From CBDIDH01 sp965277595 (lineage in GTDB: Bacteria > Planctomycetota > Planctomycetia > Isosphaerales > Isosphaeraceae): 64,000 bases of DNA. The notes under the pieces are model-generated. The model made no database searches and was not told the DNA's origin. It was given only the letters and a program-made list of their open reading frames with translations. A program made the position numbers and the translations under genes. Position 1 is the stretch's first letter. Each line of letters starts with the position of its first letter. The stretch lies in NCBI GenBank assembly GCA_965277595.1, contig CBDIDH010000002.1:4402001-4466000 (forward strand). Direction: 5' to 3'. Below are positions 59,150 through 64,000 of this stretch, in pieces.

Positions 59150-61747
59150 TTGCCGCAGCTTTCCGGCCCGGATCGTCTCCACGATTCCGCAATCTCCAGG
59201 ACGAGCCGACAACTCGCCGAGGCGGTCCTTCTGGTAATGGCCTGCCTCGCCCCCTGGGCCTTTGGCGCGGTGCGAGCCTGGGCCGAGGCGGCCCTTTATC
59301 TGGGCATTGTCCTGGTCACCATCCTGGCGGGTCTCGCGGGATTCTCCTCGCGGCGCCGCCCGGTGTTGGGGAGCCTTCCAGGTCTGGCGATGATCGGCCT
59401 GATCGGGCTTGCCCTCGTCCAGGGACTTGAATGGCCCAGCCAAGTTCTGGTCAAGGTCTTGCCCGCGTCGACGCCCGAGCGGTTAACGCTCGCGCCGAGG
59501 GTCCCAACGCGTCCACTGGGCGACTCGGGTCCTTACGTCAAGCCGCCGGAATGGACGATCAGCGGGTGCCCGGAGTTAACGCTTGACGCGGCGGTACGGT
59601 TGGCCGCTGGCTGGTGCCTGTTTCAGGCGGTCGTGAGCTTGCGTCTTGGCCCTGGGGCGCTGAGACGGCTTGGCCTGGCCCTCGCGGCGAACGCCGTCCT
59701 GCTCTCCCTTTTCGCGGTGACACAGACCCTCACCTGGAACGGCCGCATTTACTGGATCGGTCCGCCAATACAGGTCGTGGTGCATGGCGGCCCCTTTGTC
59801 AACAAGAATCACCTCGCGGCCGACCTCAATCTGGGTCTCGGGTTCGCTCTCGCGGCGCTGCTTGCGCCGAAGGGAAGCGAGCGGCGAGGGACGCGGCTCG
59901 CGGCGGCCTATGCGGCGGGCGTGATCGTTCTCGGAATTCTCGCGTCGCTCTCCCGGGGAGGGTTCGTGGCGATGCTCGCGGCGGCCTCGGTGCTTGTTTT
60001 GATCTCGAAGGCCGGACTTGCCCGGGTTCTCGGCGGCCTCGCCCTGGTCGTCGCGCTGGTTGCCGCCTGCCTCACGAGCGCGGGGGTGAATTCGCCCTCG
60101 GCAAGGCTCGCGACGTTGTTTCAGGCCGATCCCTACTTGAATCGGATGATCGGCTGGCGCGCCGCGGCGCGCGGCTGGATGGCTTCTCCGACGCTCGGCC
60201 TCGGCCTGGGCACCTTTGCCTATCTGGCTCGTTTTTTCAAGGCTGACGACGGAAGCTTCACCGCGCACGCGGAGAACGAGTATCTGGAGTTTCTCGCGGA
60301 AGGGGGAGTGGTCGGTTTCGGCCTGGCCGTCCTCATGCTCGTTTCAGTCATGATCCTGGGCGCGCGCGCCCTGGCGGCGGCGTCCGGTTCGCGCGCAAGG
60401 CTACCGATCCTCGGCGCGCTCTTCGCCATCGTTTCTCTCGGCGTTCATAGCCTCGTTGACTTTCCCTTTCGCATTCCGGCCATCGCCGTCGTCGCGGTGA
60501 TGATCGCCGGTCATCTGAGCCGAGCAGGTCTTGAGGCCCGAGGCGCCGTGAAGAACGAATCGCCGACCGGATTCACAACCTGGACGGTCTCGATCGTGGC
60601 GACTCTGGCGACGATGGGGATCAGCCTGCTTGCTCTCGGTCACGGCATCACCATGACCCGGTCCGAGGCCGAGGTGCTGGCCGACGGCCACCTTCCACCC
60701 GCCGGCTTCGCCATGCCGACCACGCAACTCTGGCAGGCTCCCAAACCCGTTCTCGACGGGGCTCGCCTGCACCTTGAAGCCGCCCTGCGCGAGCGGCCCA
60801 ACTGGGCCGAAGGACATGTCCGGCTCGGTCTGATCCAGCTCAGCCAGTACCGCGCGGAAGTTCTCTCCGAGATCGCCGGCAAGGTCGGCGACCCGAACCG
60901 AGAGGCCGTCCTGGCCGATCCGCTCTGGCTGCATCGGGTGGCCCACAGCGCGTCGACCGAGCAACTCCAGTCAGCGGGGGGTTTGCTGGCTCAAGGGGCG
61001 GTCCTTCGTCATCTGATCCCGGCCGCGCGAAGCTTTCTGGAAGCGCGACGTTGCGCCCCGGTCTGGGCACTTCCGCACGCCGAACTCGCCTCGCTCGATT
61101 ATCTGATACCGGGCGAGACCACGGCCGACGACGTCCGCCGGGCGTTACGAATGGTTGGTGCCGACTCCAGCGTGCTCGCCCTGGCCGCCCGCTCCGCGGC
61201 ACAGTCAGGCGACCTGGAACTGGCGGCCCGCTGCTGGAGGCGGATGATTGAGGTCAGTGTCGACAACCTCGATCACGTGGCGGCCAATGCCCCGATCTTC
61301 CTCTCCGCCGACCAGATCCTTCAGTGGGTCGCGACCGACGGACGCACCGCGGTCCAATTCGCCGAACGAAACTACAGAGGGCCAGACGACCGCGCGGTTC
61401 GCGAACGATTTCTGAAGTCGGCCCTCGCCCGGTTACCCGCCGACCTAAAACTCAACGAGGCGGAACGACTCGCCTGGACGGCGCGGGCGCTCTTCGATCT
61501 TGGCCAGGATGAGCCCGCCCGGGACAGGGTGATCGCCGCGCTGGCGCTTGAGCCCCATCGAACCGCCTGGCGAAACGACCTGATTGCCTGGTTGATCGCC
61601 GCCCAGAAGTATGATGAGGCCCACAATCAGGCCCTCATCGGCCTTTATTACGCTCCCGAGGATGACTCCGCGAGGAAGTCCGCCGAGGCCGCGGCCGAGG
61701 CGCTCGCGCGCGGAGCGTCACGCCCGGCGGCCAGTTCAGCCCCATAG
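59150..61747 (+). CDS. O-antigen ligase domain fused to TPR-like C-terminus
   Basis: This 865-aa protein has an N-terminal membrane half (about residues 1-510, 10-12 spans) with O-antigen ligase motifs: GPFVNKNHLAADLNLGLGFALA, SLSRGGFVAML, GLGLGTFAYLARFF, HAENEYLEFLAEGGVVGFGL and HSLVDFPFRIPAI. The C-terminal 350 residues are helical repeats (LEAALRERPNWAEGHVRLGLIQLSQYRAE, LGQDEPARDRVIAALALEP), TPR-like. TTG 59150 is chosen because GGAGGTG lies six bases upstream; GTG 59141 overlaps that site. It probably polymerises or ligates an envelope glycan. It is co-transcribed with lspA. Confidence 0.82.
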   Translation: MPQLSGPDRLHDSAISRTSRQLAEAVLLVMACLAPWAFGAVRAWAEAALYLGIVLVTILAGLAGFSSRRRPVLGSLPGLAMIGLIGLALVQGLEWPSQVLVKVLPASTPERLTLAPRVPTRPLGDSGPYVKPPEWTISGCPELTLDAAVRLAAGWCLFQAVVSLRLGPGALRRLGLALAANAVLLSLFAVTQTLTWNGRIYWIGPPIQVVVHGGPFVNKNHLAADLNLGLGFALAALLAPKGSERRGTRLAAAYAAGVIVLGILASLSRGGFVAMLAAASVLVLISKAGLARVLGGLALVVALVAACLTSAGVNSPSARLATLFQADPYLNRMIGWRAAARGWMASPTLGLGLGTFAYLARFFKADDGSFTAHAENEYLEFLAEGGVVGFGLAVLMLVSVMILGARALAAASGSRARLPILGALFAIVSLGVHSLVDFPFRIPAIAVVAVMIAGHLSRAGLEARGAVKNESPTGFTTWTVSIVATLATMGISLLALGHGITMTRSEAEVLADGHLPPAGFAMPTTQLWQAPKPVLDGARLHLEAALRERPNWAEGHVRLGLIQLSQYRAEVLSEIAGKVGDPNREAVLADPLWLHRVAHSASTEQLQSAGGLLAQGAVLRHLIPAARSFLEARRCAPVWALPHAELASLDYLIPGETTADDVRRALRMVGADSSVLALAARSAAQSGDLELAARCWRRMIEVSVDNLDHVAANAPIFLSADQILQWVATDGRTAVQFAERNYRGPDDRAVRERFLKSALARLPADLKLNEAERLAWTARALFDLGQDEPARDRVIAALALEPHRTAWRNDLIAWLIAAQKYDEAHNQALIGLYYAPEDDSARKSAEAAAEALARGASRPAASSAP

Positions 61748-62717
61748 CAAGCAGACCCCAGGGTTGATCGTCCCCGTGCTTGAGCGCGCATAACGATCGA
61801 CTCACCTGGATGAGACTCAATCCTCGCAGCCGCGATCAACGAGCAGGTTTTGGAATTTTTCCCGAGATTTTCCGAAAAAGAAAGCGCGAAGTCCGCGAAA
61901 TGATCGCTAGACAGTGAAACGGATATTGGAGATAACCAGGATCGCTCTGAAGGTTTCAGGGATGATCCTGGAGCGTCTCGTCAAGGAGGGGAGAGGTGTC
62001 ATGGGGAGGCTGAGGAGGCTTAGATCGCTCTGCCTCGACGTCGCCCTGCTCACCGTGGCTTTTCAGGCCATCTCGCCCGATGCCGACACCCTTTCGTCGT
62101 CGATGCTGCTCAGGTGTTTCGGCTCGAACCCCGTCGCGGCGATTGCCTCACCGCTCTTGGACCTCCTCCAAGATTTTCGGCCTCGAACCGCGGCTACGAT
62201 CCGTCCCGTGGTCCGACCTTCGGTCCTGAATGACCCTTGCGCGCGCGACGAGACCTCGGATGACCATTGCCTGGCAATCCTGGCGCATGCGCACCGAAAC
62301 CTCGGTCTTCAAGGTCCTGGACATCTCCGGGTCGAACACTCCGGGATCGCGTATCCCGGGCGGTCGAGTCACCCCGGTCTCTCTTGCCTGAGCCTTCCGC
62401 CGCTTCGGAACAGGTGGGGCCGATCGTTGCCGGTCTCACTCTGTCGGCTGACCTGCTAAGTTCCCCTCCACACCCCTTGCTTTCTCCACTCCCGTAAACA
62501 CGTGTCGGCCGGCCTCGCCTTCGCCTCGATCGGCGTTGAGACAACCGGCCTAGGCTTGAAGTCTGTCATCGGCGTGTCCGGGTTCTCGGGCATGCGAGGC
62601 AGAACGAGCGGCCCTTTCGCGCCCGGGCCGATTCAGAAAAACACGTCATCGAACATTTCGTTCGTTGGGTCGTTCGTTCGTTCGCTCGATCACGTCTTGA
62701 AGACGGAGTTAAATGCA
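61748..62717. other. Gene-poor region
   Basis: About 970 bases lie between the ligase-TPR gene and the small membrane gene. One possible ORF (62001-62459) with a strong ribosome site is listed separately. A short TTCG tetranucleotide run occurs at 62657-62688. No RNA gene, repeat family or terminator could be named with confidence. Confidence 0.5.
62001..62459 (+). CDS. Possible small exported protein
   Basis: This 152-aa ORF begins MGRLRRLRSLCLDVALLTVAFQAIS, a basic then hydrophobic start. It follows an unusually strong ribosome site, AAGGAGGGGAGAGG, ending 4-5 bases before ATG 62001. GC-rich third positions persist for about 70 codons, then weaken; the distal part (SGIAYPGRSSHPGLSCLSLPPL) looks less protein-like, so the gene may be frameshifted or decaying. 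No family recognised. Confidence 0.35.
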   Translation: MGRLRRLRSLCLDVALLTVAFQAISPDADTLSSSMLLRCFGSNPVAAIASPLLDLLQDFRPRTAATIRPVVRPSVLNDPCARDETSDDHCLAILAHAHRNLGLQGPGHLRVEHSGIAYPGRSSHPGLSCLSLPPLRNRWGRSLPVSLCRLTC

Positions 62718-62969
62718 ATGGATTGCATGAGTCTGGTTTTTGCCTATCTTTCGCCGGAAACCGTCCTGCCGGTGACATCGCTGCTGGCGACGGTGGCCGG
62801 CGTGGTGATGATGTTCGGCCGGACGATCTTCCGGCCCGTCTTGCGCTGGGTCCGGTTCGCGAGGATTCGCCGCCGCGTTCACGCGGTCCAGACACCGCAT
62901 CGCCAGCCGGGTCCTCGCGTCGAACGTTGCGTTCTGGAGACGTCGGGAGCCAGGTCAAGCGGCCACTGA
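62718..62969 (+). CDS. Small single-span membrane protein
   Basis: This 83-aa protein begins MDCMSLVFAYLSPETVLPVTSLLATVAGVVMMFG, one membrane span, followed by a basic segment (VLRWVRFARIRRRVHAVQ) and a polar tail. Short proteins with the YLSPET-LP-TS start occur near alkaline-phosphatase-like genes in planctomycetes, to my knowledge. GACGGAG precedes ATG 62718. It is 52 bases upstream of the phosphodiesterase gene and is probably co-transcribed. Confidence 0.6.
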   Translation: MDCMSLVFAYLSPETVLPVTSLLATVAGVVMMFGRTIFRPVLRWVRFARIRRRVHAVQTPHRQPGPRVERCVLETSGARSSGH

Positions 62970-63021
62970 CGAACTGAGGGCGTGTTTCGGCGGCGACGTA
63001 CCGGGCGCGGGGAGATCGGTC

Positions 63022-64000
63022 GTGAAGAAGGTGGTTGTGATCGGTCTCGATGGCCTTGACCCGACGATCGTTGAGACGATGCTCGCCTCGGGAGCCTTGC
63101 CGAACCTCGCGCGACTGCGCGCGGCCGGCGGTTTCTCGCGGCTGGCGACGACGACCCCCGCGCAGACGCCCGTGGCCTGGTCCACCTTCGCAACGGGTGT
63201 GAACCCGGGGGGCCACGGCATCTTTGATTTTCTCGGCCGCGATCCGCAAACCTATCTGCCCGACCTCGCCCTGAACCGTCACGAGTCGCGGGGGGTCTTT
63301 CAGCCCCCCGCGGCCGTTAACCTGCGCGGGGGTACGCCCGTCTGGGAACTCCTCGGCAACTCGGCGGTGAACTCGGCCATCGTGCGCTGTCCGTGTACCT
63401 ACCCGCCCGACCCCGTCCAGGGCCGGATGCTCTGCGGGATGGGCGTGCCCGACCTGAGAGGCGGCTTCGGGACGCCAACCTTTTACACGACCTCGGCCGA
63501 TGCCTCTCCGCGCGAGAGCGAAAACGTGATTCGCCTGGTCCAGGCCGAAGGGGGCCGGTTCGAGACCCATTTGATCGGCCCGCGTCGGCCGAGAGATCAG
63601 GCCGACCTCCGCTTTGACTTCTCACTGGAACCGGACCAGGCGGCGAATCGCGTTCTTTTGCGATCGTCGGTGTCACCCGAAGGGATGGAAATTCGAGTCG
63701 GTCAATGGAGCGACTGGCTTCGGGTCGGCTTCAAGTCGGGCCTCTTTCAGACGGTCCGGGGGATCGTTCGGTTCCATCTGATCCGCCTGGAGCCGGAACT
63801 GGAGTTCTACGCCTCGCCCGTCAATTTCGATCCCGATGCCCCACTCTTTCCGATCAGCTACCCGGCCGATTATGCGTCCGAATTGGCCGAAAATCTCGGC
63901 CTCTTTCATACCTCGGGAATGGTCGAGGATCACACCGGCTTGAACAACGAGAGGCTCGACGAAGCCGCCTTTCTTGACCAGTGCGACCTGGCCTGGCGCG
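63022..64000 (+). CDS. Alkaline-phosphatase-superfamily protein, 3' end outside window
   Basis: This open frame reads from GTG 63022 to the window end, at least 326 residues, with no stop. KKVVVIGLDGLDPTIVETML gives the first metal-binding Asp. TTTPAQTPVAWSTFATGVNPGGHGIFDFLGRDP contains the nucleophile region. RGGTPVWELLGNSAVNSAIVRCPCTYPPDPVQG continues the fold of type I phosphodiesterases. GGGGAG precedes the start. It is a diverged relative of the enzyme at 47910-49340. The C-terminal metal ligands lie beyond the window. Confidence 0.8.
   Translation, partial: MKKVVVIGLDGLDPTIVETMLASGALPNLARLRAAGGFSRLATTTPAQTPVAWSTFATGVNPGGHGIFDFLGRDPQTYLPDLALNRHESRGVFQPPAAVNLRGGTPVWELLGNSAVNSAIVRCPCTYPPDPVQGRMLCGMGVPDLRGGFGTPTFYTTSADASPRESENVIRLVQAEGGRFETHLIGPRRPRDQADLRFDFSLEPDQAANRVLLRSSVSPEGMEIRVGQWSDWLRVGFKSGLFQTVRGIVRFHLIRLEPELEFYASPVNFDPDAPLFPISYPADYASELAENLGLFHTSGMVEDHTGLNNERLDEAAFLDQCDLAWR

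Noticed and set aside
62657..62688. TTCG tetranucleotide run as a functional repeat
   Set aside because: It is short, interrupted by GGG, and unlike the heptad family; probably simple sequence noise.

Overview
The window looks like chromosomal DNA from a high-GC planctomycete, most likely of the Isosphaeraceae (Singulisphaera, Isosphaera or Paludisphaera type). The grounds are a Cys-rich YTV-type envelope protein (9454-10320), a secreted beta-propeller protein carrying the planctomycetal N-terminal 'EALEGRALM' (LEPR-like) sorting motif (27263-28738), a small protein ending in a 'DQPTHLTPFRTHGG' block (15388-15621), a DUF1080 protein, a TPR protein fused to RNA polymerase alpha-CTD modules, and GC-rich codon use throughout. 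The placement is inference; no rRNA, tRNA, tmRNA or CRISPR was seen.

Layout. (i) 1-3.4 kb: LolD-type ATPase, IlvE, Nudix hydrolase and a Tat-exported aldo/keto reductase. (ii) 3.4-9.2 kb: stress-type glycine-rich protein, an orphan MalK/UgpC ATPase, then a molybdenum block xdhC-mocA-moaD-moaE-moaA. (iii) 9.4-23.8 kb: mixed genes, including a YTV envelope protein, a FeeM-like N-acyltransferase behind a consensus sigma-54 promoter, paired YkgJ-type Cys-cluster proteins, HU with its own promoter, an orphan anti-sigma-like protein, lpxA with a Gfo/Idh oxidoreductase, and ribD followed by a degraded IS701-like element. (iv) 24-36 kb: MFS transporter, glycosyltransferase, the Vgb-like propeller, and a pyc-SIMPL-birA operon in which biotin ligase sits with its biotin enzyme. 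(v) 36.2-50.3 kb: an envelope-polysaccharide/exosortase locus (WecA-type transferase, Wzc-like ATPase, O-antigen-ligase-like protein, FHA-TM-helical repeat protein, exosortase, EpsI, GDP-mannose dehydratase, alkaline-phosphatase-superfamily enzyme, FkbM methyltransferase). (vi) 50.5-56.8 kb: TPR/alpha-CTD protein, then tgt-yajC-secDF. (vii) 57-64 kb: DUF1080 protein, a DksA-like/lspA/O-antigen-ligase-TPR operon, a gene-poor stretch, and a small membrane protein with a second alkaline-phosphatase-superfamily gene that runs off the end.

The most unusual signal is not a gene. Seven intergenic sites carry DNA built on a strict 7-bp period. Most use degenerate GACCRAN heptads, either as tandem arrays or folded into long inverted repeats; two sites use a related GGRMAAA heptad. 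The second signal is the exosortase/EpsI polysaccharide locus with a degenerate-FHA membrane protein and no recognisable sorting-signal substrate in the window, together with a sigma-54 promoter in front of a FeeM-type acyltransferase elsewhere.
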